A DNA stretch of 42,069 nucleotides, taken from the IMG/VR virus record IMGVR_UViG_3300009537_004357, positions 1 to 42,069 of that record; one strand, given 5' to 3'. Source of the stretch: a virus. Below the pieces are notes generated by a model. That model saw nothing but the letters and a program-made list of their open reading frames with translations. It was not told the origin of the DNA and did not search any database. Below, one piece after another: positions 23,167 to 31,300 of the stretch. Made by a program: the position numbers and the translations under genes. Numbering within the stretch: position 1 is the stretch's first letter; each line of letters opens with the position of its first letter.

Positions 23167-23511
23167 TCACGAGGCTCCTTCGCGCAGCCAGGCCTCGCCC
23201 TGCTTCGGGTCGTACTCGATGTGGATGTGGTCCGTCTCCAGCACCACATCGAAGCCCAGTGGTCCGAGCGCCGCTTCCAGGTCCGCGTGCACCTGGCAGA
23301 CCTGCGGCGCCGTCAGGTGGCGCGTGCGCAGGTCCGCGCCCAGCCCTTTGTTGTGGAGACTTTTCGGGCGTTTCGCGTGGCTGTCGGTGAGCGAGGTAAC
23401 TACAAGAGGTTTACGGAGCGCGCGATAGATCTCCTGCGCCACACCCAGCGCGAACCAGATCATCGCCTGCACGCCTTCGGTCCTTACTCCGCGTTTCAGT
23501 TGCAAGACCAT
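23167..23511 (-). CDS. M15-type peptidase endolysin
   Basis: A 114-residue zinc peptidase of the M15 kind. It has SLHNKGLGADLRT (res 51-63), the SxHxxGxAxD motif with H53 and D60 as zinc ligands, and DHIHIEYD (94-101) carrying the third His and catalytic-site Glu. The family cleaves peptide stems of peptidoglycan. There is no signal peptide, so it should depend on a holin. Small membrane and lipoprotein genes follow directly, forming a lysis cassette. The start is uncertain: ATG 23511 has a poor ribosome site and ATG 23463 is an alternative, though VVTSLTDSHAK is needed. Confidence 0.85.
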   Translation of the reverse strand: MVLQLKRGVRTEGVQAMIWFALGVAQEIYRALRKPLVVTSLTDSHAKRPKSLHNKGLGADLRTRHLTAPQVCQVHADLEAALGPLGFDVVLETDHIHIEYDPKQGEAWLREGAS

Positions 23512-23679
23512 TACTCGCTTATCAGTGCGGGCCGGCGCGGAAGGCGGGATCAGGGAGATACGCCCATGCGCCGGCGCAGGCTGTAACCGTCCGCCCCTGT
23601 CGGGGTGGGTGTCATCAGCCTGTAGTGTGCGGAAATGACGTGGCCGATGTGTCCGCTTTGGCCGGAATTCGTAGGTGGG
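23512..23679. other. Non-coding gap before the lysis cassette
   Basis: A 168-bp gap between the excisionase-like HTH gene and the endolysin. No convincing ORF is visible. It contains a small CCCC-TGTC-GGGG stem (about 23597-23608). In Mu the late region begins after the activator genes at a comparable place, so a late promoter would be expected here, but I see no sequence that proves one. Confidence 0.4.
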
Positions 23680-23877
23680 CTATTTACGCTTCAGGGACGC
23701 CAGGTAGCGGATAACGGACTCACGGTCCACGCGCCAATGGCCGTTGGGGCGCAACCGGTAGCCTTCGATCAGCCCTTCTTCGAGCATGCGCACCACCGTC
23801 TTCCGCGAGCAGCGGAACATCCGTGCTGCCCAGGAAAGCGGTGCCTCAGCCGAGCGAAGGTTTTCCTCGACAACCAT
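23680..23877 (-). CDS. Excisionase-type small HTH protein
   Basis: A 65-residue DNA-binding protein of the excisionase/MerR-like helix-turn-helix type: SWAARMFRCSRKTVVRMLEE, then GLIEGYRLRPNGHWRVDRES and VIRYLASLKRK. This is helix-turn-helix followed by a wing with the typical NGHWRV. ATG 23877 shares its A with the GemA-like stop; GTG 23880 has better distance (7 nt) to GGAGG and may be the true start. It lies where Mu has its middle/late regulators, so it may activate the lysis and late operon (inference). Confidence 0.82.
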   Translation of the reverse strand: MVVEENLRSAEAPLSWAARMFRCSRKTVVRMLEEGLIEGYRLRPNGHWRVDRESVIRYLASLKRK

Positions 23878-24434
23878 CACGCCGGGACCTCCTGCAGTTG
23901 CTTTGCCTCCGCGCGCTCCTGTTTCAGGATCCCCTTCAGTGCCCACTTCACCTTATTACTGTCGGCCTGAGTGCGGATCTGCATGCGGCCGCCGAGCGGG
24001 CCGGAGCGCGAGCGGAGAAAACCCTCGAAGCGTTCCTGGCTCCAGCCGAGCTGCGCGAGCAGCTCGCGGATCCGCGCCAGGTCGTCGGCGCTGGCCGGCC
24101 GCACCACTTTCTCTTCGTAGCCCCGCCGGCCGGCGCGCCCCATGCTGCGCGCCTCTTCTCTCGAGCGCCGGCGGCGCCGCTTCACCAAGTCCGCCGGCAG
24201 CTCCGCCTGGATGGCATCAATGGCCTGATCGAGCTGCTCCGGCGTGAGGTCTTTGAAGCTGGCCAGCTCCTCGAGCCCCAGCCGGCGCGCCACCCAGCCC
24301 AGCCGCAGATTGCGCTGGTATTCCTTCGAAGGCAGCCCGCCGGTTACGAACGGCAGGATGCGGTGCTTCCAGTAAAGGCCCCACAGCGTCTGCAGGCGTT
24401 GCAGCTTCTTGGCCGGTGGACGGCTGTCAGGCAA
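23877..24434 (-). CDS. GemA/Gp16-like regulatory protein (DUF1018 type)
   Basis: A 185-residue protein. KLQRLQTLWGLYWKHRILPF, YQRNLRLGWVARRLGLEELA and SFKDLTPEQLDQAIDAIQAE fit Mu GemA/Gp16 (DUF1018) domains; the C-terminal part (ADDLARIRELLAQLGWSQER) repeats a similar helix pattern. The start is taken as TTG 24434: AGGAGG (24441-24446) lies 6 nt upstream. Starts further upstream would translate a REP-like element. It overlaps the preceding small gene by 8 nt. GemA proteins modulate host and middle phage gene expression in Mu; here the family match is moderate. Confidence 0.72.
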   Translation of the reverse strand: MPDSRPPAKKLQRLQTLWGLYWKHRILPFVTGGLPSKEYQRNLRLGWVARRLGLEELASFKDLTPEQLDQAIDAIQAELPADLVKRRRRRSREEARSMGRAGRRGYEEKVVRPASADDLARIRELLAQLGWSQERFEGFLRSRSGPLGGRMQIRTQADSNKVKWALKGILKQERAEAKQLQEVPA

Positions 24435-24768
24435 CGGCCACCTCCTGTGTAGCGCCGGCATCTTGCCGGCCGTGAGGCAAAGCGGCGTCGAGCCGCCGCA
24501 CTCCAAAACGGCGGCCCTGGCGGCCGCCCGCCAAAACGAGTGCACGGCGGATTAGGCGCCGCATAGTCCTCTGGAAAGGCGGGTGGCTTACTGGAACGCG
24601 TTCTATCGCCCCAAACTGGCTCACAACGCGTTGTTGGGCCTTCCTACGCAGCATCTTAGCCTTGTGCTTACGCCACCGGCAGGACGCGGAAAAATGGCGG
24701 TGCCAGGGCCTCCGAGGTTTGAATACCCGGCGGCACGGACAGACGCATCTGCGTTCACCTGCGTTCAT
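24427..24768 (-). CDS. Small basic zinc-finger protein with repeat-derived tail
   Basis: A 113-residue basic protein. The first 40 residues, RRCVCPCRRVFKPRRPWHRH and FSASCRWRKHKAK, form a Cys/His cluster suited to bind one zinc, like small phage C2H2-type proteins. The middle is Arg-rich. The last about 28 residues (FGVRRLDAALPHGRQDAGAT) are the translation of a REP-like palindrome and a second GCCGGC hairpin. So the original gene probably ended earlier, or the stop is supplied by the repeat. Nucleic-acid binding is likely. Confidence 0.68.
   Translation of the reverse strand: MNAGERRCVCPCRRVFKPRRPWHRHFSASCRWRKHKAKMLRRKAQQRVVSQFGAIERVPVSHPPFQRTMRRLIRRALVLAGGRQGRRFGVRRLDAALPHGRQDAGATQEVAVA
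24454..24508. repeat. REP-like palindrome, copy 3 (inverted), with adjacent GCCGGC hairpin
   Basis: AGGCAAAGCGGCGTCGAGCC then GCCGCACTCCAAAA (24475-24508) is the reverse orientation of copies 1, 2 and 5. Next to it GCCGGC-ATCTT-GCCGGC (24454-24470) forms another 6-bp hairpin. Both lie within the 3' end of the 113-aa gene. Confidence 0.9.
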
Positions 24769-24774
24769 CTGCGG
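24744..24774. repeat. Dispersed CTGCGTTCATCTGCGG element
   Basis: CGCATCTGCGTTCACCTGCG and TTCATCTGCGG form a short tandem of CTGCGTTCA-type units, resembling a repeat commonly found between bacterial genes. It covers the start codon and first codons of the 113-aa gene (MNAGERRC) and the spacer before it. Confidence 0.5.
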
Positions 24775-25206
24775 CTACTCTTTTTTCTCTCCCGATGGTG
24801 CGATGGTCCGATGGGAAAATGTCTTGTCCTGGCTGCTATAGCTCCAGCCGGCATCCGCCCATTCCCGAGGATCCTCGGGGATGCCGTTGGCTTTCAGCCA
24901 GCCCGTGAAGCGCTGCCACTTCACCTGCGCGCGGCGCTGCAGCTCGTCGATGGAGATCGGGATCTCCACCTTGCCGGAGAGCGCGGAGATGCGGGTGATC
25001 TCGTTGATGATGAGCTGGCGGTCGTCGAGCGCTTCGGTAATTTCCGGCGGCAGAGGGATGGAGCGATTTTCGGATTTAGTGCTTGGTGGATTGGCGGCGG
25101 GAGATTCGCCGGAGGCCTTTGCACTCTGGCCCCAGCAGGGCGCAGCAAGCAGCGCCCCTACGAGGAGTAATCCGAAAATCAGATAATGGATCAATGGTCC
25201 TTTCAT
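24775..25206 (-). CDS. Secreted small protein, function unknown
   Basis: A 143-residue protein with a Sec signal peptide (IHYLIFGLLLVGALLAAPCW then GQS). GGAGG lies 6 nt upstream of ATG 25206. After a low-complexity linker, the folded part is LPPEITEALDDRQLIINEIT, then ISIDELQRRAQVKWQRFTGW with LKANGIPEDPREWADAGWSY. The tail SHRTIAPSGEKKE is the translation of a CGATGG-type repeat. It follows the two giant secreted proteins 13 nt downstream and may act with them in the envelope. I do not recognise the family. Confidence 0.75.
   Translation of the reverse strand: MKGPLIHYLIFGLLLVGALLAAPCWGQSAKASGESPAANPPSTKSENRSIPLPPEITEALDDRQLIINEITRISALSGKVEIPISIDELQRRAQVKWQRFTGWLKANGIPEDPREWADAGWSYSSQDKTFSHRTIAPSGEKKE
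24791..24824. repeat. CGATGG-type dispersed repeat at a gene 3' end
   Basis: CCCGATGGTGCGATGGTCCG followed by ATGGGAAAATGTCT. It encodes the C-terminal tail of the 143-aa secreted protein. Confidence 0.75.
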
Positions 25207-25219
25207 TGTGTTCCTCCTT

Positions 25220-28200
25220 TTACGTCGCTGGTCTGCCGCGCGGCACGGTGCGGCATCCCGGACCCACGCCCTGGTAGCAGTAGGGGTAGGGAGCTTCTTT
25301 GTAGTAGAGCGTCCAGGTATCCGTGGCCGTGCATTTATATGCCTGGCGCTCATCCGTGGCCCAGTAGAACACCTGGGCGTTCTCGGTTGACGCGGTACAT
25401 CCCGCGCGCTGGGCAATCGTGCCCACACAGACACCCGAGGGGCAACTGGTGCCCGGCGTCCACGACGTATTCTCGTTCACGAAATCGCGGTTCTCATTGA
25501 TGAGCGTGTCGGCAGACCGCGCATTTGCGCCGCCGCCGTGCTCCTCGATATTCGCAAAGGCCAGCGGCGGCACCTGCGGCTGATTCGGCCAAGCCGCCGG
25601 AGTGGGCGGGCTGCCGCTCATCAGATCGCCGCCCGCGCGGCCCACTTGGTCGAGCGCGGGATAGACTTTGTTGACCTGGTAGCTGTCGCCTGGGTCGATG
25701 CCGTGCGTGGTGGTCCCTTTCGAGGCGCAGATGGTCAGTGTGGTCGCTGTAGAGCTGCAAATCGTCGAGGCCCAATCCTGTGTGACGTTGCGGAACGTAT
25801 AGTCTCCTGTGCCGCAATTGCCGCCTGCGCAGGCAGTAGTGAAATCCTTGGTGGTATCTTCGAGCAGGTCCGTGCCCGAACCCGCCGTGGCCGTCCCGCT
25901 CACAAAGGGATTTGAGGCATCGTTTTTGTCGTAACTGCCCACGCCGCTCGCGCAGCCATAAGGGGTCCAGCAATCCGTGGCGCGGAACAACTGGAGCTTC
26001 ACCGGGTTCGGCTTGTAGTAATTCGTCCCGGTGTCCTCCCAGGTGATGTTGTAGAAAAGGCCGGTGCCGCCGCGAAGAATGCCGCCCGAATCGTGATTCG
26101 CGCTGGGCGGCGTAAAGGTACAATCGTGGACAATCAGCGCCAGGTGGCTGCGCCGGATGTTCGAGCTGTCTGTGCCGTGATTGGTGAGGTCACTGATGGC
26201 GATGCCGCTTGAATCCGCCACGCAGTAGCGCACGATGGCTTTTGCACCGTCGAAGCCGTCCACCGCGCCGGGTCCCACGGCCGGAGCCGTATCCCGCAGC
26301 GTGGAGTCCTCCACCACGATCCAGCCCGCGAGCGACCCGCTGGTCAGGTCGAGCGATTCTCCCCAGTTGCCCATGCCGTTCACTTCGCCGCCGCAGCCGC
26401 CTTGATGGAACTCCACGGGAATCTTGCCGGAGCCGACGTAGCGGATGTGGTCAATCACGCCTTCCAGACAAGAGTCCGAGCCGAAGACGACGCCCTTGGA
26501 GCGCGGGTTGGTCCAGTTCACATGGTCGATGCGGAAGGGCGTGCTGTTCACGCCGCCCAGGGTAATCACGCCGTTGAAGTGCGTGGCTCCCACGCCGACA
26601 ATCTCCAGATTCGTGATGCGGACGTGCCCGGAACTGATCCCGGAAACGGCAATCAGCGCCGTATTCGCTCCGGCGTCGTCGCCGATGATGGTGCGCGGCC
26701 CCGCGCCCATGGCGTTCCCTGAACCCATCAGCGTAATAGCCTTCGTGATATTGAGCTTACTCGACCAGTTTTCCTGCGTGGGGCAGACGGGGATCACCAC
26801 CGTGTCTCCAGCTGAAGCGGACCCCACCGCCGAATTGACATCCGCGAAGGCGCAACTGGCGGCTTCGATGCCCGCCGGCGGCTGGGGCGGAAAAGCGGCC
26901 ATAAAGCGTAGGCCCTCTTCCTCGAGGCCGGCGGCGATGCGCACCAGCTTCCAGGCCGGCACCGGCCAGCGCATGCGCCGCGGAAGATTTGTCCATCGCT
27001 CCATCGGATCATCGGGCCATCGCCCAGATCGATCGCCAGGTGGAAAGATCTTCCGATCAAATGATTGCCTGATGATGGCGGTAGTACGGCGTTTCGTGGG
27101 CGCAGCCGGCGCGGTGATCCATTCGATCATCATGTAGAGCGCGGTGGCGCGGCATTCCTGGGGACCGCCGAGAGATACGGTGGTATAGCCGATGTCGAAA
27201 CTCTGGATGTTGGCTTTGGTCTTGCCAGCCGTGTTGAGCGCCAGGAGGGAATGCTGCTCGGGGGTGGACCAGGAAGCAGTATCGCACATGGCCGTAACCG
27301 TGCCCGAACTGCTTGAGCCGCCCTCGTCCCACACTTCCCATGCGGCAGTGCCCGAGCCGGAGGTTGACGAGCCCCCCATTTTGCCGAGCACATGCACCAG
27401 GCGGATCACGGCGTCGCTAGGCACCTCGGTGGGAATCGTCGAGATATTGAAGCGGTCAGTAAGGCCGTTTGTCGCCCCTGCGTTGTAGCCCGAGGCGTCG
27501 TCCGGGGTTCCCGGCAAATCGTCCACGCAGTCGGTGTTCGTGGTGCCGCTGCAATTCGCCCCCGTCTTGGTGAAGGCCACCGTGTCGTCAGACGCCGGCT
27601 TCACAAAAGCCATGTTGCGCCCGCAGGCCGGGACCCCATTCTGAAAGCTTCCCGCCTCGTCATTTACTGCTAAATCGTCATAGCTGAGCACGCCGGCAAC
27701 GCTTGAGCCTTTGCCGACTCGCAGAAGCAGGATATTCGTGGGCAGGGTATCTTCCCCGGTGATGGAGACCGAATCGAGCAGCGTGCAGGAATCGTCGTAG
27801 AGGCGCAGGGCCATCGAACCGCCTGAATCGGCGATCACATGGTCGAGCTGCACCTCATACCAGGTGGAGGCGGAAAGCGATGCCGTGGTGTCCGCCGTTG
27901 TGGCGGTTACCGCATTGGTGAGGCGCAGCTTCCCGGTGGTCAGCAGGGTGGCCTGCAAGGCGTTGGCGGCGGCGTTCGACTGGTCGGCAAAAAATATAAT
28001 GTCGGCTCCCGGCGTGGCCGTGCTGGTGGTGAAACGCATGGCCACGAAAAGCGTGCCGGTGGTCTTCTGGGCGGCAAGTTGCGCCCGGGCGATGGAGCTG
28101 GACGCCGCGTTATTCGTATCCATCCGGTAGGTGCCGGAATGCGGGCTGGTGGTGCCGCAGGTGGGCGCATTGCCGATCGCTGTGTTGAAGGCAACGAGGA

Positions 28201-28312
28201 TATTGTTCGTTTCGCATCCGAAGCTGATCAGGCGGTCGGCGCGCGCGGGCGGCACGCACAGCAGAATCACGCCGCAGATCAACGCAGCCGGGATGTGGCG
28301 TAGGAGGCTCAT
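25220..28312 (-). CDS. Giant secreted LamG-like plus beta-helix protein
   Basis: A 1030-residue protein starting at ATG 28312, overlapping the upstream stop (ATGA), with a Sec signal peptide (LLRHIPAALICGVILLCVPP then ARAD). Residues about 60-210 look like a LamG/concanavalin-type beta sandwich (LFVAMRFTTSTATPGADIIF; STWYEVQLDHVIADSGGSMA; LSYDDLAVNDEAG). About 330-430 is another beta domain with CRATALYMMIEW. A proline/Arg-rich linker from a CGATGG-type repeat follows, then a right-handed beta-helix-like region with ITLMGSGNAMGAGPRTIIGD, VRITNLEIVGVGATHFNGVI and IDHVNWTNPRSKGVVFGSDS. Many paired cysteines fit an exported location. Possible glycan-binding or depolymerase role; no catalytic residues identified. 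Confidence 0.82.
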   Translation of the reverse strand: MSLLRHIPAALICGVILLCVPPARADRLISFGCETNNILVAFNTAIGNAPTCGTTSPHSGTYRMDTNNAASSSIARAQLAAQKTTGTLFVAMRFTTSTATPGADIIFFADQSNAAANALQATLLTTGKLRLTNAVTATTADTTASLSASTWYEVQLDHVIADSGGSMALRLYDDSCTLLDSVSITGEDTLPTNILLLRVGKGSSVAGVLSYDDLAVNDEAGSFQNGVPACGRNMAFVKPASDDTVAFTKTGANCSGTTNTDCVDDLPGTPDDASGYNAGATNGLTDRFNISTIPTEVPSDAVIRLVHVLGKMGGSSTSGSGTAAWEVWDEGGSSSSGTVTAMCDTASWSTPEQHSLLALNTAGKTKANIQSFDIGYTTVSLGGPQECRATALYMMIEWITAPAAPTKRRTTAIIRQSFDRKIFPPGDRSGRWPDDPMERWTNLPRRMRWPVPAWKLVRIAAGLEEEGLRFMAAFPPQPPAGIEAASCAFADVNSAVGSASAGDTVVIPVCPTQENWSSKLNITKAITLMGSGNAMGAGPRTIIGDDAGANTALIAVSGISSGHVRITNLEIVGVGATHFNGVITLGGVNSTPFRIDHVNWTNPRSKGVVFGSDSCLEGVIDHIRYVGSGKIPVEFHQGGCGGEVNGMGNWGESLDLTSGSLAGWIVVEDSTLRDTAPAVGPGAVDGFDGAKAIVRYCVADSSGIAISDLTNHGTDSSNIRRSHLALIVHDCTFTPPSANHDSGGILRGGTGLFYNITWEDTGTNYYKPNPVKLQLFRATDCWTPYGCASGVGSYDKNDASNPFVSGTATAGSGTDLLEDTTKDFTTACAGGNCGTGDYTFRNVTQDWASTICSSTATTLTICASKGTTTHGIDPGDSYQVNKVYPALDQVGRAGGDLMSGSPPTPAAWPNQPQVPPLAFANIEEHGGGANARSADTLINENRDFVNENTSWTPGTSCPSGVCVGTIAQRAGCTASTENAQVFYWATDERQAYKCTATDTWTLYYKEAPYPYCYQGVGPGCRTVPRGRPAT
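26992..27059. repeat. CGATGG-type dispersed repeat inside the 1030-aa gene
   Basis: A 68-bp stretch of CATCG/GATCG units (CCATCGCTCCATCGGATCAT, CGGGCCATCG, AGATCGATCGCC, AGATCTTCCGATC). It is in frame and encodes an Asp/Arg/Trp-rich linker (SGRWPDDPMERWTNLP) between the two halves of the secreted protein. It may mark a fusion point of two formerly separate genes. Confidence 0.65.
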
Positions 28313-31300
28313 CGCGTCCCTACGATCACCACGCGCAGGTTGGTGGCGGTTCCGCCTGCTGTGGCGGTGTTGGCATCCACTGTGCTCGTAGACGTAAGCG
28401 TGGGCGCGCCGTTCAGCGTGCCGTTGGCAAATGAGCCGGTGCCGCAGGTAAGCGCGCCGGTCAAAATAGAGTCCGAGGCTCCGCCGGTGAGAATGGGAAG
28501 CACCGTGGGCGACCCCGCATCGGCCCAACAGCGCACCGCCGTGATCGTCACGGTGACTCCCGTTTCGTTGCGACACGAGGCAGCCTCATCGTCCGTATCC
28601 TGCAGGACGCCCGAAGCACCGCTGCCCCAGATATGCAGCTCGCAGGTCCAGATGGCGTACTTCGCAGCCAAGGTGGTGGCATTTGACCCGCTGGTGGTCA
28701 CGGCGCCCGAAAGCTCGGCGGCCGACCAGGTGCCCGTGGAGACGCGCAGCACACCCGTTGAGCCGCTGGTATCAATCCCCGTGCCGCCGCGCGCCGCTTC
28801 GATCTGTCCGGCACTGAAAAAGGCGGTGGCGGAATCGCCGGTCAGGGCATTGCCCGCTTCCCCATCGCCGGCCGCGTAGTTTCCTGTCGTGTCCGTGGTA
28901 AGCGCCACGGAATTCGCCGCCACAGCGGTAGCCTGGCCGGAGGAGTTGCCGTAGGCGGCGTACTGCAGCGCGGGGGTGGCCGCGTTGTCGCAGTATTGCA
29001 GCGGCGTGGTGTGGACTTGGATCTTGCCCTGCGTCGAAGCGCCGCAAGTAAGGGCCCCGGAGGCCAGGAAATCGGCCTCGCTCGAGGCGGTGACCAGCTC
29101 GGCGCCGGATACCCCGATGCCTGCGCCGTCAATCGACGTCAGCAGCAGATGCGCGGAAACGTTGTTCGGCGTCAGCGCATCCTTCTGCCAGATCACATTG
29201 ACGGCATTCGCCGGAGCGGCGGGCGTGGCATCGTCGAAATCGGCGTCGCTGGCGGCCGCCCCGTTGACGCTGATATTGTCGCCCGAGCCTCCGCCGCAGC
29301 CTGCGCCGGAATCGCCGAGCTTGCCTCCGGTGACCCAGGTAACGCAGTTGCCGTTTGTGGGATCGGCGCCCAGCGAAGTGGTGGCCAGCTTCGTATCCGG
29401 AGCGGAGCCGTAGCGCGACCAGGCAAAGCCGATGTCTCCGGTCGTGGCGCTGAGCGTGACCGGCGAGCTGGCGCTGACGGCCATGGTGCCCGCCGCAGAA
29501 GGCCATTTCACGGTCACCACGGTAGCCGTGGGCACGTTTGAATCCACGTCAAATTCGCCTTCCTTATCAGGGTCAACGGAGCCTTCCACGCGGAAGGGGT
29601 CGGCGGCACCGGAATCTTTGAACGTGCTGTTCAGTGTGATGAGGCCAACGGTTTCCGCTCCGCCGGTGATACTGGTGATCCCCAGAACCTGATTGACCGC
29701 GGCGCCGGAGAAATTCACACGGGGAACGACGCCCGTGGTCCCGTATTCGTCGCTCAGCACGCCCACCAACTGCGCGGAGGTGGTGGCCGCAAAGAAGCCG
29801 AGATTGTCGGTGGCGTTGGGAACGGCATTGCCGCCTTCGGTAAGCGTGGTGGCGGCCGCCGTGCCGGTAACCGTGAGTGTGGAGCCGTCGAAGGTAAGAT
29901 TAGTTTCCGAAACGCAGCCCCCCGCGCCGTCGTCGGTCACCACCTGATTATTCGAACCGCTGACCGTGCAGCCGGAGCCGCCGGGCGGTACGGCCCAGGT
30001 GGCGTCGGCTTTCAGAAACTTTCCGGCGGCCGCATCGCCCGCCGCAGGCGCGGGCACAGCGCCCTTGGTGCCTCCGGCGCCGGAATCACCCACCATGGTG
30101 GGATAATCGGCGGCCTGGATGGAGGACGAAACGAAATTCGTTCCATTGCCGCGCAGGTATTCGCCGGAACTGGCGGCGCCAGAAATCTGATAGCCCACCG
30201 TGGAATTCACGGACGTGAAGAAATTGCCGCCTTGGAAAACCCCTGCGCCCGTGGTGGTGCCGCCGCCTCCTCCGAATTCGTTTCCACCTAGATCGTAGAA
30301 GCTGCCTGCATTGTTCACGGCGAAGCCTGTGCCCGTCGAACAAAGCTGTGAACCGCTCACATAGGCTTTACCGCCCGCGACCACTCGGACCCCTGTGTAA
30401 TTCGCAGCCGCCGAACATTCCTTGTTCCCGCCGACCGTGGAGCCGATCACCCAAACCCGTGCCCCGGATACGGCTACATCGATCGCCGTGCCGCCGGCCA
30501 GGGCCTGGGTGGCGAAACCGTGCAGCCAGATCGTGCCGTAAGGCGTCTGAAAAGCCACATAGAGCGCCGTGGGCGCTGTCGACAATCCGCCGATGAGCTG
30601 CGTATTCGCGTCGAAACTCCAGATGCCGCGGTTCAGGGCACTGACAATGGGCCGTAGGAACGAAATCCCTGTAGCGGAAATTTTCAGGCCCACGTCGCAG
30701 CCGATCGATTCTACGTAGAGATGCTGGCTGCCATCCGTGCCAAAGAGAATACAGGGCCTGTTCGAGACCAGCCAATTCGAGACGCGGATATGCCGGCTGT
30801 ATTTGGCATTCAGGCGAATCAGCGATTCCGTGCCTCCGGGAGGCGAGGGGGCGCCGGGGAATTCGTTGTCCACCGAGAAGCCTTCGTAGGTGTTCTTTTG
30901 GGACGAACTATCGATCAGGTAGATGCTCGTGGCATAAGGAAAATCAAAGGGTGGAAAAACGAATTGGGTCAGGTCGGGCCCGTCGCCGCGATAGGCCACG
31001 CGCTGAGTGGTTCCAGAAAGGATTTTATCAGTGACTAGATATTTCCCCCCGGGCAGGTAGAGCACCGCGCCAGATGTGAGCGCCGCCTCGGCGGAATTTA
31101 TGGCCGCTGTGTCGTCCGTGCCGATCCAGGCGCCCACGGCCGAATTGTTGACTACCGCATTCCCGGAGAGCGTGATCTGGGTGTCTGACTGAAAAGAACT
31201 GACAGTGAGAAGAGGGATGGCATTTGATCCCCCCGAGGTGAGCGTACCGAAAATCTTTTTCCCCACGTCGCTGCTCTGAAAGCTGCCGGCGGGACCGGTG

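Noticed and set aside
23680-23877. Mor/C-type late activator
   Set aside because: Position fits, but the sequence is of the excisionase-like HTH type and not recognisably Mor/C.
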